A DNA stretch of 64,000 nt from Sulfurovum sp. (GTDB lineage Bacteria; Campylobacterota; Campylobacteria; Campylobacterales; Sulfurovaceae): positions 1 to 64,000 of the forward strand of contig JALWTA010000001.1 in the NCBI GenBank assembly GCA_027082955.1. Reading direction: 5' to 3'. Shown here piece by piece: positions 16,582-26,657 of this stretch. Both the position numbers and the translations under genes were made by a program. Under the pieces are notes generated by a model. It was not told the origin of the DNA. It made no database searches and saw nothing but the letters and a program-made list of their open reading frames with translations. Within the stretch, counting starts at the first letter, position 1, and every line of letters begins with the position of its first letter.

Positions 16582-17256
16582 ATGGCTTTTGATGCATATT
16601 TAGAGTGTAGAAAAGAGCTTTTTTCGCTGAAAAGGGGATTAAAATTTTTATCAGAGAATCGTGCTTCAATGAGTGATGATTTGTATAATACATTTTCAAA
16701 TGGAAATATAATTATTTTAGGTACATTATTTGAAAGTTTTATTGAAAATATTTTGCTTGAGTATGCTGATGAAATAACTAAAGGAGTTAATACAAAAAAA
16801 ATAAAATTCCACACAATACCGAGTGATACACAAAGTTATATATGTAAAAATTTATTAAGAAAATATCACAAACAGAATTTTAAAGAAATGCACTTTGGGC
16901 AAGCAGAAACAATGTTTAAAAAATTTATTTTATCATTAAGTGATGATGGATTTATAATTGATGATGAACTAGATAATATTAATAAATTTTCTTTTGGAAA
17001 ACATGGTGAAATAGAAGTTAAAAAAGTTTTCAAAAGAATGGGTATAAAAGTTGAAGAGAGTTTTGATAATTTTACAGAATTAAATAACTTTTTTGAATTA
17101 AGAAATAATATAGTTCATCCTGAAAGCTTAAGCTTAACTCGTAATCCTCCACCAACTAAAGAACACATTGAAAATTACATAAAGTTATTTTTTATTTTTA
17201 TTAGAATAATCGATGGAAAATTAAAAAAAGAACTAACAAAACTTTGGATCCAATAA
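16582..17256 (+). CDS. HEPN-domain protein, likely RNase effector
   Basis: A 224-residue mostly helical protein ending in a HEPN active-site motif: Arg174-X4-His179 in FFELRNNIVHPES. The N-terminal helix NIIILGTLFESFIENILLEY resembles MAE_28990/RiboL-PSP-type HEPN proteins, which are metal-independent RNases in defence and toxin-antitoxin systems. It is as AT-rich as the DUF262 gene two bases upstream and lacks its own promoter. An RNase effector controlled by the DUF262 protein is the simplest reading. Being a toxin on its own is not shown; family placement is by motif only. Confidence 0.75.
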   Translation: MAFDAYLECRKELFSLKRGLKFLSENRASMSDDLYNTFSNGNIIILGTLFESFIENILLEYADEITKGVNTKKIKFHTIPSDTQSYICKNLLRKYHKQNFKEMHFGQAETMFKKFILSLSDDGFIIDDELDNINKFSFGKHGEIEVKKVFKRMGIKVEESFDNFTELNNFFELRNNIVHPESLSLTRNPPPTKEHIENYIKLFFIFIRIIDGKLKKELTKLWIQ

Positions 17257-17299
17257 AAATCCTACAGGGATTCTTGTTGGATCAACTCGTTGCCTCAAC

Positions 17300-18577
17300 C
17301 TACTCCCCAACCGCCCTCTTAAGATCCGCACGTGCGGTAAAATACTCATAATAGCTGTTAACCAGCCCTGCCAGTGACTGGATGAAATCCTGTCTGGCAT
17401 CTTGCAGTTCTACATAGTCTGAAAGGTCGTTGGTGTAGCGTTTTTGTGCCTGATGGAACTTGCTGCGTGCCTGTTTGACGATCTCTTTGTTGAGAAAAAA
17501 GTTCTCACGCATATGCTGTAGGTTCAGATATGCCTCTGTCACCTCTCTTCTGATGGCAAGGGAGGTCTGCTCTTTGTATGCATAGGCTTTCATCACATCG
17601 ATGCGGGCAGCCTCGGCTTCGGCAGACTCTCGGTATCCGCTAAAGAGGCTCCAGCTCATACGTACACCCGCCTTTTCATGACGCCACATCAGGTCGTCAC
17701 CGGCAGGGTCGAGTGCTTTTGCGCCTGCCTCGCCGTAGAGTTCAAGTCTTGGCGTGTAGTGCAGAGACTTGCTTCTGGCATACGCTCTTGAGCCCAAAAT
17801 GTCATGTTCGCTCTGAAGCAGTACAGGACGGTGTTTTTGTGCATACGCAAGCAGTGTGTCAAGTTTTGCCTCATGTTTGGGAAGCTGCCATTTTGTCGGG
17901 TCGCTCTGTGCCATGTAGAGTGTGTACTGCCCATGCTCGGGAACCGTTCCCAGACTCTCTTCAAGCAGGGTACGACGCACTCTGAAAAGATAGCTTGCAT
18001 CGGTCAGCGATCTGCGTGCCTGTTCCATCTGAAGCTTCGCATCAGTCACATCGATGATCGTTTTGATACCTGCTTTGAGATATTTTTGGGCACGGTAGAG
18101 ATGCTTTTTTTGCAATCGGTAGTTCTTCTCATAGACCCAGATGAGCGTCTTTGCCTTCAAGGCATCGTAGTAACGCTGTTTGACTTCAAATATCTTGTCC
18201 GACACAAGTTGCTGCAGCTCCGCACGGCTTGCAGCTTCACTCTCATGTGCCGCTTCAATCTCACCTGCGCTCTTCCCAAAATCATACAGCAGCTGACTGG
18301 CGCTCAGTGTACCCTCCAGTGTATCGAGACGTTGACTGCTGCTGTGTCGGTAGTTGTCTTCTTCGCTGTCTGCATGTAACGAAAGTCCCAACTGCGGCAA
18401 GCGCTCACTTTCGACCGAGCGGCTGTTCTGGTGTGCACTCTGCACATTGTAGTGCCCAATGGCAATGTCTGGGCTGTGACGCAGGGCAATGCTCACAAGA
18501 TCGTCTACGTTCAGTGTGGCTGCACACAGCTGTACTGATGCTGCCACTATCCAAACCGCTATCTTACGCTTCATCAT
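17300..18577 (-). CDS. TolC-family outer-membrane efflux protein
   Basis: A 425-residue outer-membrane channel with a signal peptide (KIAVWIVAASVQLCAA) and the two long coiled-coil halves of TolC. Repeated motifs are LVSIALRHSPDIAIGHYN near the start, LEGTLSASQLLYDFGKSAGE and VRMSWSLFSGYRESAEAEAA. It would form the exit duct for the RND pump encoded directly upstream, whose stop codon it overlaps by four bases (GGGGAGAA serves as ribosome-binding site). The length is typical. Confidence 0.9.
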   Translation of the reverse strand: MMKRKIAVWIVAASVQLCAATLNVDDLVSIALRHSPDIAIGHYNVQSAHQNSRSVESERLPQLGLSLHADSEEDNYRHSSSQRLDTLEGTLSASQLLYDFGKSAGEIEAAHESEAASRAELQQLVSDKIFEVKQRYYDALKAKTLIWVYEKNYRLQKKHLYRAQKYLKAGIKTIIDVTDAKLQMEQARRSLTDASYLFRVRRTLLEESLGTVPEHGQYTLYMAQSDPTKWQLPKHEAKLDTLLAYAQKHRPVLLQSEHDILGSRAYARSKSLHYTPRLELYGEAGAKALDPAGDDLMWRHEKAGVRMSWSLFSGYRESAEAEAARIDVMKAYAYKEQTSLAIRREVTEAYLNLQHMRENFFLNKEIVKQARSKFHQAQKRYTNDLSDYVELQDARQDFIQSLAGLVNSYYEYFTARADLKRAVGE

Positions 18578-21500
18578 TTCTCCCCTACAAATCGTTCACG
18601 CATCCGTTCAAACAGTACAAAAAGCACCGGAGTCAGAAGGAATGTCAAGATGGTCGAGAGCAGCATACCGCCAAAGACAGCGGTTCCCAGTGACTGTCTC
18701 GATGCCGCACCCGCACCTGTTGCCGTCACAAGTGGCCAGATTCCAAGCAAAAAGGCAAAAGCTGTCATCAAAATAGCCCGCATACGCAGTTTGGCAGCCA
18801 TAACCGCGCTTTCAACAAGTTCTGTCCCCTTTTCTCTGAGCTCTTTGGCAAACTCCACTACCAAAATGGCATTCTTCGATGCCATACCGATCAGCAGCAC
18901 AAGCCCGATCTGCGTATAGATATCGTTTAACAGCCCTGCAACCATGTTGGCTCCCAGTGCCCCTGCCATGACCGCAGGAATGGGAAGCATAATGGTTAGC
19001 GGTATAATCCAGCTCTCATACTGTGCAGAGAGGAAGAGAAAGACCATCAGCAGCGAAAGCATAAAAATGTACATGGCAGCATTGCCCGCCTCTTTCTCCT
19101 GCAGTGTCACACCAGAATAATCAATACCTATACCCGGAGGCAGCTCTTTTTGGGCATGCTCCTCAATAGCAGCGATGGCATCAGCAGAGCTAAACCCTCC
19201 AGAAGCATTATGCATACCGTTAACGGCAATACTCTGATAACCGTTGAAATGGGTAATGGTATTGGCTCCGGCCGTTCTTTCTATGTGGACGAAACTGGAA
19301 AGCGGGATCAGCACGCCGTCTTTGTTTCTGACAAAATAGTGCTCCAGTTTTCCTGCATGGGTTCGGTACTTCTCGTCAACCTGCACAAAAATACGGTAGG
19401 TTTTCGAGAACTTGTTGAAGTCATCGACATAGAGTGAACCCAAATAGCTTCCCAAAACCCCTAGAAGATCGCTCAGATCAACTTGGGCGTTCGCAACCTT
19501 GTCACGGTCAATGTCGATACGCAGTTGCGGATAGTTGGTATTGAACATCGTATAGGCGTTGGCGATGCGCGGGTCTTTGTTTAGCGATGCAATAAACTTC
19601 CGTGCCCTGCTTTCAAACTCCCGAAGCGGTATACCTTCGAGATTTTCAAGTTTAAACTCAAACCCTCCGGTAGCAGAGAGTCCCGGAATGGAAGGCGGGT
19701 TGAAGAGTCTTACTGTAACATCCGAAAGTGTCCCATGCAGTTTTTTTTCGATGCGGGCAATGATATTTGGGACGCTCAACTGCGGTGTGTTTCTCTCATT
19801 CCAATCCTTGAGCACAATGAAAATCGTTGCTGTAGAAGAGTCCAATGTCCCCATAATAGCATTAAATCCGTTGATCGTCGTTGCTGCGGCTACGCCAGGG
19901 TCTTCTCTTATGATCTTAGCCACACGTTTGGATACATCTTCAGTATCGTGCAGCCTCACACCCGGTTCCAGCGTCACCGAAGCAATGAGCGTCCCCTGAT
20001 CTTCTTCCGGCAAAAATCCAGCAGGCAGTGTTCTAAACAGAAACCATGTCGCAATCAATAACAGTACAAATCCTCCAATGGCAATATGCCAGTGTTCGAT
20101 CAGAAAACGTATCACGCTCTCATAGCGTTCTTTAACACGTTCAAGTCCTGCATCAAAGGTTCTGAAAAAAATGTTTTTGCCTCTTATGCGGCGTTTGAGC
20201 ACCGTTGCCGCCATCGCAGGTGAGAGGGTCAAAGCTACCAGTGAAGAGAGCAGCACCGAAAAGGCAATGGTCATCGCAAACTGTTTGTACAGTGCTCCAG
20301 AGATGCCCGGTATGAATGTTACCGGCACAAATACAGCAAGCAATACAAGTGTTGTCGAGATGATCGGTGCAGAGATCTCCTTCATCGCAGTACGGGTTGC
20401 CTCTTTGACACTGAGGTCAGGATTTTTCTCCAGATTGGCTTCTACATTCTCCACAACCAAAATGGCATCGTCCACGACAATTCCTATGGCAAGTATCAGT
20501 CCAAAGAGTGTCAGGGTATTAATGGAAAAACCGACAGCAAGCAGTGCGGCAAAGGTACCGATGAGCGAAACTGGGATCGCCACAGCGGGGATGATCGTGG
20601 CACGCAGCGACTGTAAAAAGAGATACACCACAGCCAGTACCAATATGAGCGCTTCAATAAGTGTCTGTACCACCTCCTCTATGGATACCTCCACAAAACG
20701 GGTGGTGTCGTACGTCGGTTGGACAATGATATCTTTGGGGAAACGTTTTTTCAATGCATCGAGTTTGGCTTTCACACGTTTAGCGACATCGAGGGCATTG
20801 GCACCGGGAAGCTGATAGATGGCAAGCTGTGCAGAGGGTTTGCCATTGTAGTATGCAGAGGCAAGATAGTTCTCTGCTCCAAGTTCAATGCGTGCAACAT
20901 CACGTAGTCGTATCTTCGATCCGTCCGAACGGCTGCGCAGTATTACTTTGCCAAAATCACTTACAGCTGACAGCCTCGTTTTCGAAACCAACGTATATTG
21001 GAAACGCCCTTGGCTGGTCAGTGTCGTATCTCCCACTTTTCCAAGTGCGCTTTGAAGACTTTGGCTTTTCAGTGCCGCAGCAATATCGTTGACCGTAAGC
21101 CCCAGTGAACTGAGTTTGTCTGGGTCTATCCAGACACGCAGTGCATATTTTCTTTCGCCAAGATTCTTGACCTCGCCTACACCGGGAATACGCTTTAGCT
21201 CCTCAAGCAGATTAAGTGTAGCGAAGTTGGAAAGGTACAGCAGGGTATGTCGCGGGTTTTTAGAGCGTACCGTAACGATTTGGACAATATTACTCGCCGT
21301 TTTTTGTGTACTGACACCTGTTCTCTTTACCATATCCGGCAGACGAGGCATTGCCAGTGCAACACGGTTTTGTACATCCACCGCCGCTGTATCTAGATCG
21401 TAACCGGGTTTGAAGTAGACCGTAATGACAGAGGTGCCATCCGATACAGAGATAGACTCTGTATAGATCGCCCCTTCAATACCGTTGAGACTCTCTTCAA

Positions 21501-21696
21501 TCGGACGGGTCACTGTCTCCTCTACCACATCAGCCGATGCTCCGGTATAGCTGGCAACCACTTTCACCGTAGGCGGTACAATCTCCGGGAACTGTGCAAC
21601 CGGGAGTATCTTCATTGCGATAAGCCCCACGATCACAACAAGAATAGAAATGACCTTGGCTACAACAGGACGGTCAATAAAAAAAAGCGAAAACAC
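18574..21696 (-). CDS. RND (HAE1/AcrB-type) efflux pump permease
   Basis: A 1040-residue proton-driven transporter of the AcrB class with two repeats of six membrane helices and large periplasmic loops. The opening FSLFFIDRPVVAKVISILVV, the TM4 proton-relay pair of Asp in AIGIVVDDAILVVENV, and the TM10 Lys in IGMASKNAILVVEFA are intact, and LSALVALTLSP-like helices follow the first relay. Substrates are expected to be hydrophobic drugs, dyes or bile-like compounds (inferred). It is cotranscribed with the adaptor (three bases upstream) and TolC (overlap). Confidence 0.96.
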   Translation of the reverse strand: MFSLFFIDRPVVAKVISILVVIVGLIAMKILPVAQFPEIVPPTVKVVASYTGASADVVEETVTRPIEESLNGIEGAIYTESISVSDGTSVITVYFKPGYDLDTAAVDVQNRVALAMPRLPDMVKRTGVSTQKTASNIVQIVTVRSKNPRHTLLYLSNFATLNLLEELKRIPGVGEVKNLGERKYALRVWIDPDKLSSLGLTVNDIAAALKSQSLQSALGKVGDTTLTSQGRFQYTLVSKTRLSAVSDFGKVILRSRSDGSKIRLRDVARIELGAENYLASAYYNGKPSAQLAIYQLPGANALDVAKRVKAKLDALKKRFPKDIIVQPTYDTTRFVEVSIEEVVQTLIEALILVLAVVYLFLQSLRATIIPAVAIPVSLIGTFAALLAVGFSINTLTLFGLILAIGIVVDDAILVVENVEANLEKNPDLSVKEATRTAMKEISAPIISTTLVLLAVFVPVTFIPGISGALYKQFAMTIAFSVLLSSLVALTLSPAMAATVLKRRIRGKNIFFRTFDAGLERVKERYESVIRFLIEHWHIAIGGFVLLLIATWFLFRTLPAGFLPEEDQGTLIASVTLEPGVRLHDTEDVSKRVAKIIREDPGVAAATTINGFNAIMGTLDSSTATIFIVLKDWNERNTPQLSVPNIIARIEKKLHGTLSDVTVRLFNPPSIPGLSATGGFEFKLENLEGIPLREFESRARKFIASLNKDPRIANAYTMFNTNYPQLRIDIDRDKVANAQVDLSDLLGVLGSYLGSLYVDDFNKFSKTYRIFVQVDEKYRTHAGKLEHYFVRNKDGVLIPLSSFVHIERTAGANTITHFNGYQSIAVNGMHNASGGFSSADAIAAIEEHAQKELPPGIGIDYSGVTLQEKEAGNAAMYIFMLSLLMVFLFLSAQYESWIIPLTIMLPIPAVMAGALGANMVAGLLNDIYTQIGLVLLIGMASKNAILVVEFAKELREKGTELVESAVMAAKLRMRAILMTAFAFLLGIWPLVTATGAGAASRQSLGTAVFGGMLLSTILTFLLTPVLFVLFERMRERFVGEK

Positions 21697-21699
21697 AGG

Positions 21700-22809
21700 C
21701 TACGCTCCCTTCTCCGTCTTTGGCTGCATCAAAATAGGTTCGACATGGCTGCCTTCTACCAAGTTTCCTGCAGGCTGCACCAATACCTTTTTATTGGCAA
21801 GCGAATCAGGAAGAATGACAATTTGTGTATTGGAGAAAGGTGAAAGAAAGTGCACCTTTTGAAGTGTATTGTTATTATCTACCGTATAGATAAACTCTCC
21901 CTCCTGATCTTGGAAAACCCAGTCTGGTGAGATAGCAATGACCGGCATATTTCTATGGATGATCAGACGAACCGTCACAAAACTGCCGGGCAGTATCACC
22001 TCTTCTTTGTTGGCAACCTTGGCACGCATAGCTACGGTATCGGTCGTCTCATCCGCACGGCTTGCGATAAACTCTACTTCCCCTTTCAATACGATGGCAG
22101 GATTGTCTCTCAGATAGATCTCGACATCGGGGAATGGTTTGGATTTATACTTCTGTATCTCTGCCACTTCACGTGTTGTAGGGAAGAAGTTCACCTGCAG
22201 AGCACGCCCATCTACGATAGATGCCAGTGATTTTCCCGGTGTGACCATATTGCCTGGCTTGACAAATTCCTTTCCTATTTTACCATCTATCGGTGCTTCA
22301 ACATCACAGTAGGAGAGTTTAAGCTTGGCATCTTCTATGAGCACTTTGTCAGATTTGACCGTTGCTTCAAGCTCTTTACGTGCCGCTTCCAACTGTTCGA
22401 GTTTCTGTTTGGGTGCAAGCTTCTCCTTGACCAGCGGTGCATAACGGCGAACATCTGCTTGTGCAAACTCCAGACTTGCCTCGTCTTTTTCCAACTGTGC
22501 CAATGCACGATTATAATCTGCCTTGTAGTCACGCTTGTCGATCTCGAAAAGGACCTGACCGTCATGTACATACGCTCCTGCTTTGAACATCTGCTTGAGA
22601 AGCTCCCCCTCAACCCTCGATGTTACGGTTGCGGTCTCATATGCTTCAGCTTTGCTGTTGTACTCCACCCATATGGTGTGGGGTTCGGGTTTGAGTATTT
22701 TTACTTTCACTTTGGGTACGGGTTTTTGCGCAGGTTTCTTTGCTTCTGATTTACCGCACCCAGATACCATCAGCATCACAGTCATCAGGAGTACCGCTGT
22801 GTATTTCAT
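21700..22809 (-). CDS. RND efflux periplasmic adaptor (AcrA/MexA-type lipoprotein)
   Basis: A 369-residue membrane-fusion protein. The N-terminal lipobox VSGC anchors it in the inner membrane. A lipoyl half-motif (VTSRVEGELLKQMFKAGAYV), an alpha-helical hairpin rich in Glu, Lys and Ala (KLEQLEAARKELEATVKSDK), the second lipoyl half (VEAPIDGKIGKEFVKPGNMV) and the beta-barrel domain follow. It bridges the pump and TolC. Its start overlaps the NUDIX stop by four bases, which ties the efflux genes to the metabolic directon upstream. Confidence 0.93.
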   Translation of the reverse strand: MKYTAVLLMTVMLMVSGCGKSEAKKPAQKPVPKVKVKILKPEPHTIWVEYNSKAEAYETATVTSRVEGELLKQMFKAGAYVHDGQVLFEIDKRDYKADYNRALAQLEKDEASLEFAQADVRRYAPLVKEKLAPKQKLEQLEAARKELEATVKSDKVLIEDAKLKLSYCDVEAPIDGKIGKEFVKPGNMVTPGKSLASIVDGRALQVNFFPTTREVAEIQKYKSKPFPDVEIYLRDNPAIVLKGEVEFIASRADETTDTVAMRAKVANKEEVILPGSFVTVRLIIHRNMPVIAISPDWVFQDQEGEFIYTVDNNNTLQKVHFLSPFSNTQIVILPDSLANKKVLVQPAGNLVEGSHVEPILMQPKTEKGA

Positions 22810-23258
22810 TGTTTTTTACCCTCTTTCATTTCTCTATCCGTACGCTCTCGCATATACACTTTAAGTATTTCTGCATGGTCGAAAACCAGTTTCTTCAATG
22901 GAACAGCATCCAGTGCATAGACAAATGCCTCTTTCGCATCGTCTCCCGCTTTTGGTTCCCCTTCGGCACGGGCAACAAAGACCGCACTTGCCGTGTGAAA
23001 ACGCGGGTCACGCTTTGGGTCGGAGAAAATACCAAGCAGCCAAATAATCTGCACATCCAAGCCCGTCTCCTCTTTCATCTCACGTACCAGCGCATCTTCA
23101 ACCCGTTCACCCACATCTACAAAACCTCCCGGAAGCGCCAGCCCGACAGGCGGATTTTTGCGTGCTATAAGAACAATACCACGAAAGATATCACCGTCAT
23201 AGAGTTCAATGATACCGTCGGTAGTCAAATAAGGTGTTTGAGGAGTGAAGTGTGCCAT
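22806..23258 (-). CDS. NUDIX hydrolase (ADP-ribose pyrophosphatase-like)
   Basis: A 150-residue NUDIX enzyme. The Nudix box reads GGFVDVGERVEDALVREMKE then ETGLD, with the metal-binding REMKEE intact. It should hydrolyse a nucleoside diphosphate linked to another moiety. The N-terminal TPYLTTDGIIELYDG and the surface of the pocket resemble the ADP-ribose or NADH-type subfamily, but specificity is not certain. It is embedded in the directon, one base after bioV and overlapping the efflux adaptor. Confidence 0.9.
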   Translation of the reverse strand: MAHFTPQTPYLTTDGIIELYDGDIFRGIVLIARKNPPVGLALPGGFVDVGERVEDALVREMKEETGLDVQIIWLLGIFSDPKRDPRFHTASAVFVARAEGEPKAGDDAKEAFVYALDAVPLKKLVFDHAEILKVYMRERTDREMKEGKKQ

Positions 23259-23259
23259 T

Positions 23260-23775
23260 TTAACGCTCCTTTAGGAGGTGTCCGGCATTTTTGAGGTAGT
23301 AGGTGATTGTCAGAGGTGCGAAGAAATCAAATGCCGCTTTGGCATCGATGATCTTGTCTTTTCCCCCAAGAAAGACCTCGATGACGGTACCTCGCTGCTG
23401 TATCATCCGTATCTTGTCCGCATCCCACACATAGCCAAGCAGCGATTCAAGTTCACTGCGGCTGCCAACGTTTAAAAAAGGCGTCATTTCTTCGTTTGAT
23501 GGGTACACCACATTTTTCAGAAACTGTGACACATAGGCGTCTTTGTCTGCCTCAAAGTAGCGCAGTTGTGCCCGGGCAAATGCCGGTTTTTGGTTTTGGA
23601 AAAATGCAGGAGAGAGCAAAATGAGTCGGTCTACCCTTGTATCTGTCTGCAGCACATACTCCAGTGCCTGTTGTGCACCGTAGCTGAAACCTGCCACACA
23701 CATCTCACTCTCGATGAGCCACTCTTTGAAAAAGCCCTCCTCTCCCTTGAGGGAAAAACCGTTAAAATATTTCAA
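23260..23775 (-). CDS. bioV: Pimeloyl-ACP methyl ester esterase, BioV type
   Basis: A compact alpha/beta hydrolase of about 171 residues. The nucleophile is Ser31 in AGFSYGAQQALEY, the acid is in LGGKDKIID and the base is His in NAGHLLKER. Size and order match the epsilonproteobacterial BioV enzymes that free pimeloyl-ACP from its methyl ester in biotin synthesis. A TTG start at 23775 with AGGA upstream begins exactly at [10 protein letters not shown] and overlaps the FtsH-like gene by 14 bases. Longer in-frame extensions lie inside that gene and are unlikely. Alternative: a generic small esterase. Confidence 0.78.
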   Translation of the reverse strand: MKYFNGFSLKGEEGFFKEWLIESEMCVAGFSYGAQQALEYVLQTDTRVDRLILLSPAFFQNQKPAFARAQLRYFEADKDAYVSQFLKNVVYPSNEEMTPFLNVGSRSELESLLGYVWDADKIRMIQQRGTVIEVFLGGKDKIIDAKAAFDFFAPLTITYYLKNAGHLLKER

Positions 23776-25432
23776 GGAGTATCTTCCTGCACGCTTCATG
23801 GGTGATGTTCTCGTGTTCAAGCAGATAGGCAGAGACTTCATCAAGTGCCCTCTCAAGTGTTTTCAGAAGGGCTTTGAGCTCAGAGACCACATCTTTAAGC
23901 AGTGTCTCCTCCTCTGTCGGTGTGACAATAAAATTCTCCCCCATTGCATACTCATACACCACTTTGCGTACCAGCTCTTTTGCCTGATGGATATCGTGGC
24001 TGGCATTGGTAAACTGCTCATTGTAGCGCATCTGTGTCGCAATGCTTCCGGCAAGATAGACTTTGATGCGGTTAAGCAGTGCCGAACGAGAGAGTATCTC
24101 GTGCTCCTGAATGGCAAGCCGTGTATTGACAATGCCGATCTTCTCAAACTCCACATCCAGCCATGTGGCAATGAGCGCCTTGGCACCTTGATAGACCGCC
24201 TGTATGTGGCGTTCTTCATCGGTAAAACTGAGGATCTTGCGCTTGCCAAGCAGCACTTTCTCTTTCACTGCTTCAAAATCGGAGGTCTCCACCACACTGC
24301 GCCCCTCACGCATGGCAAAGATCGCCGCTTCGTTGGTCAGTGTATCGAGGGCTGCAGAGCTGAACCCTACCGTCATGCGCGCGACATGCTCCACATCGAC
24401 ATTGTTGGGTTTGTGTGCAAGGTAGAGTTCAAGTGTCTTCTTTCTGTCTTCAAGATCTGGCAGTGAAATGTGAATGCGTCGGTCAAAACGTCCCGCACGC
24501 AGCAGCGCCTCATCGAGCACATCGATCTTGTTGGTCGCACCGATAACGATGACCCCGGAACTCTCTTCAAATCCGTCCATCTCTGTCAGCAGTTGGTTCA
24601 GCGTCGCTTCGCGCTCATCGTTGCGCAGCTCACCCCTGCTCTTGCCTACCGCATCGATCTCATCAATGAAGACAATGCTTGGCGCATGCTGCTTGGCTTT
24701 TTGAAAAAGCTCACTCACCCGCTTGGCACCCATACCGACATAGATGTGCACAAAGGAAGCACCGCTTTGATAGAAGAAAGGCACACCCGCCTCTCCGGCA
24801 ACCGCTTTGGCAATAAGGGTCTTCCCTACACCCGGGGGTCCTACCAGCAGCACCCCCTTGGGAAGACGGATATCAAGTTCTCTGTACTTTTGCGGTTCTC
24901 GCAAAAAATCGATGATCTCCTCCAACTCCTCTTTGACATCTTTGATGCCGGCGACATCTTTGAAGGTCACATGAGATGTCATAGGTTGAATATGCCCCTC
25001 TTCACGTTCAGAACCTGCCGAAGCACGTTCTATCTGCCGAATCTGCTGGAGACGGTTCTCTTTAAGAAATTTGAACAGATACAAAAATGCCCCCACTAGT
25101 ACCAAAAGTGAGAGAAGATCGTACAAGTGGGAAGTGTCTGTTTTGACCTCTACGGGATATTTGCTGAAAAATGCTTTTTTGTTAATGGCATCCTTATAGA
25201 CCTTATAGTGTCCTTGCGGTGTAACGATACGTATATACTCCCCGTCAACGATCAGTTTTTCTATCTTATTCTTCACATAAAGTGTATTTGCCTGTTTATG
25301 GCTGATCAGAGTATCGGTATCGCGCAAGACAGCAAAACTGAGCAGCAGTACAAGCAGCAGGATCAGTCCGACAATAATACGGAGATTTTTTTTGTTAAGC
25401 GTTTTGATACTATAGTTTCGCACGGTTGCCAT
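23762..25432 (-). CDS. FtsH-like membrane AAA+ protein lacking the zinc protease site
   Basis: A 556-residue relative of FtsH with an N-terminal membrane helix ([18 protein letters not shown]), a small extracytoplasmic domain, a second helix around residues 103-121 and a complete AAA+ module: Walker A GPPGVGKT (198-205), Walker [10 protein letters not shown] (252-260) and RAGRFDRR. Where FtsH has HEAGH, this protein has YQGAK (414-418), so the zinc site is lost although the surrounding helix is kept. It resembles the H. pylori protein next to aroB and mtaB. A chaperone or unfoldase role is inferred. It overlaps mtaB and bioV. Confidence 0.9.
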   Translation of the reverse strand: MATVRNYSIKTLNKKNLRIIVGLILLLVLLLSFAVLRDTDTLISHKQANTLYVKNKIEKLIVDGEYIRIVTPQGHYKVYKDAINKKAFFSKYPVEVKTDTSHLYDLLSLLVLVGAFLYLFKFLKENRLQQIRQIERASAGSEREEGHIQPMTSHVTFKDVAGIKDVKEELEEIIDFLREPQKYRELDIRLPKGVLLVGPPGVGKTLIAKAVAGEAGVPFFYQSGASFVHIYVGMGAKRVSELFQKAKQHAPSIVFIDEIDAVGKSRGELRNDEREATLNQLLTEMDGFEESSGVIVIGATNKIDVLDEALLRAGRFDRRIHISLPDLEDRKKTLELYLAHKPNNVDVEHVARMTVGFSSAALDTLTNEAAIFAMREGRSVVETSDFEAVKEKVLLGKRKILSFTDEERHIQAVYQGAKALIATWLDVEFEKIGIVNTRLAIQEHEILSRSALLNRIKVYLAGSIATQMRYNEQFTNASHDIHQAKELVRKVVYEYAMGENFIVTPTEEETLLKDVVSELKALLKTLERALDEVSAYLLEHENITHEACRKILLEIF

Positions 25433-26657
25433 CGGGGGTCACCTCCACGTCATTTAACAGCACCCAATTGCTGCTGAGATCTTCACTGCTTGCCACTTCT
25501 ACCTTGTTGAAATACTGATCGAACCCATGAAAGACACCCTCTTTCCCTGATTCAAGCAATACTTCAAGGTTCTCTGTATGCGTACGCCTGAATGCATAGT
25601 TTTTTGCATGGATAAGTGCTGTCAGTTCCCGGTGTCTCTCCTTGGCAATATTGCCTCTGATCTCCGGTTTCATAATTGCAGACGGGGTATTGTCACGCTT
25701 GGAGTAGGAGAAGGCATGTACATGGGTCAGCGGCAGTTCCTTGACACGTTCCACAGCCTCCTGCCACTCCTTCTCCCCCTCGCCGGGATGTCCTACGATG
25801 AAGTCCGTACCCAATGCATACCCGCGTTCAGCAATCTTGTTAAAGAGTACAATATCACTCTCAAAACGGTTACGACGGTTCATCAGCTTCAACATCTTGT
25901 CCGAGGTATGCTGAAGAGCGATATGCAGATGCTTCGCCATCCACGGCTCATCCAGAAGCTCCATAAAGGCATCATCTATCTGTATGGGTTCCAGACTGCC
26001 AATGCGGATGCGGCGCACCCCTCGTATCATGCTCATCTTTTGCAGCAGTTCTGCCATACTCGTACCGTGGTCTTTGCCGTAGCTTCCGACATTGGTGCCC
26101 GTAAGGATGAACTCCCCAAAACCGTTGGCAGCCAGTTTGCGTACCTGTTCAAGTACTGTTTCTTCCCTGTGCGAACGGGCATCACCACGCACAGCAGGGA
26201 TGATACAGTATGAGCAGCGGAAGTCACATCCCTCCTGTATCTTGATAAATGCACGGCTCTTGCCCACGAACTCCTCTACGATCGTCTCATCGATATGTGC
26301 AAGGTCGCCGATCTGATAAAAACGCGTTTCATGCTTGAGTATTTCATTGATCTTCTCTTTTTCCGAGTGTCCCATCACACCGAACACCTTGCCGTCCTCA
26401 AAGAGCGACTCTCCCTTGGAGTGTGCCCCGCATCCGGCAAGAATGATCTTCACATCCGGATTTTTACGTTTCATCGAGGAGATGTAATTACGCACCGACG
26501 AGTCAGCACCATTTGTCACCGTACAGGAGTTGACCACAATAATGTCTGAATTGCTCTCATCCTGTGTCAGTTCAAACGCTTCAAGTTTGGACATCATCAC
26601 CTGCGTATCGAACTGGTTGGTACGGCAGCCGAACGTTTTGAAAAAAACCTTTTTCAT
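25410..26657 (-). CDS. mtaB: tRNA t6A37 methylthiotransferase
   Basis: A 415-residue radical-SAM enzyme that adds a methylthio group to N6-threonylcarbamoyladenosine at tRNA position 37. The N-terminal MTTase domain carries Cys11, Cys45 and Cys76 (FGCRTNQFD, VNSCTVTNGAD, LAGCGAHS) for one cluster. The radical-SAM motif EGCDFRCSYCIIP holds Cys144, Cys148 and Cys151. TNGAD and the CRTNQ opening favour MtaB over MiaB and RimO. A TRAM-like C-terminus follows. It overlaps its neighbours on both sides. Confidence 0.92.
   Translation of the reverse strand: MKKVFFKTFGCRTNQFDTQVMMSKLEAFELTQDESNSDIIVVNSCTVTNGADSSVRNYISSMKRKNPDVKIILAGCGAHSKGESLFEDGKVFGVMGHSEKEKINEILKHETRFYQIGDLAHIDETIVEEFVGKSRAFIKIQEGCDFRCSYCIIPAVRGDARSHREETVLEQVRKLAANGFGEFILTGTNVGSYGKDHGTSMAELLQKMSMIRGVRRIRIGSLEPIQIDDAFMELLDEPWMAKHLHIALQHTSDKMLKLMNRRNRFESDIVLFNKIAERGYALGTDFIVGHPGEGEKEWQEAVERVKELPLTHVHAFSYSKRDNTPSAIMKPEIRGNIAKERHRELTALIHAKNYAFRRTHTENLEVLLESGKEGVFHGFDQYFNKVEVASSEDLSSNWVLLNDVEVTPDGNRAKL

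Noticed and set aside
20171-20815. 214-codon plus-strand ORF inside the RND pump gene
   Set aside because: Antisense shadow with no ribosome-binding site; the minus-strand pump is intact along its full length.
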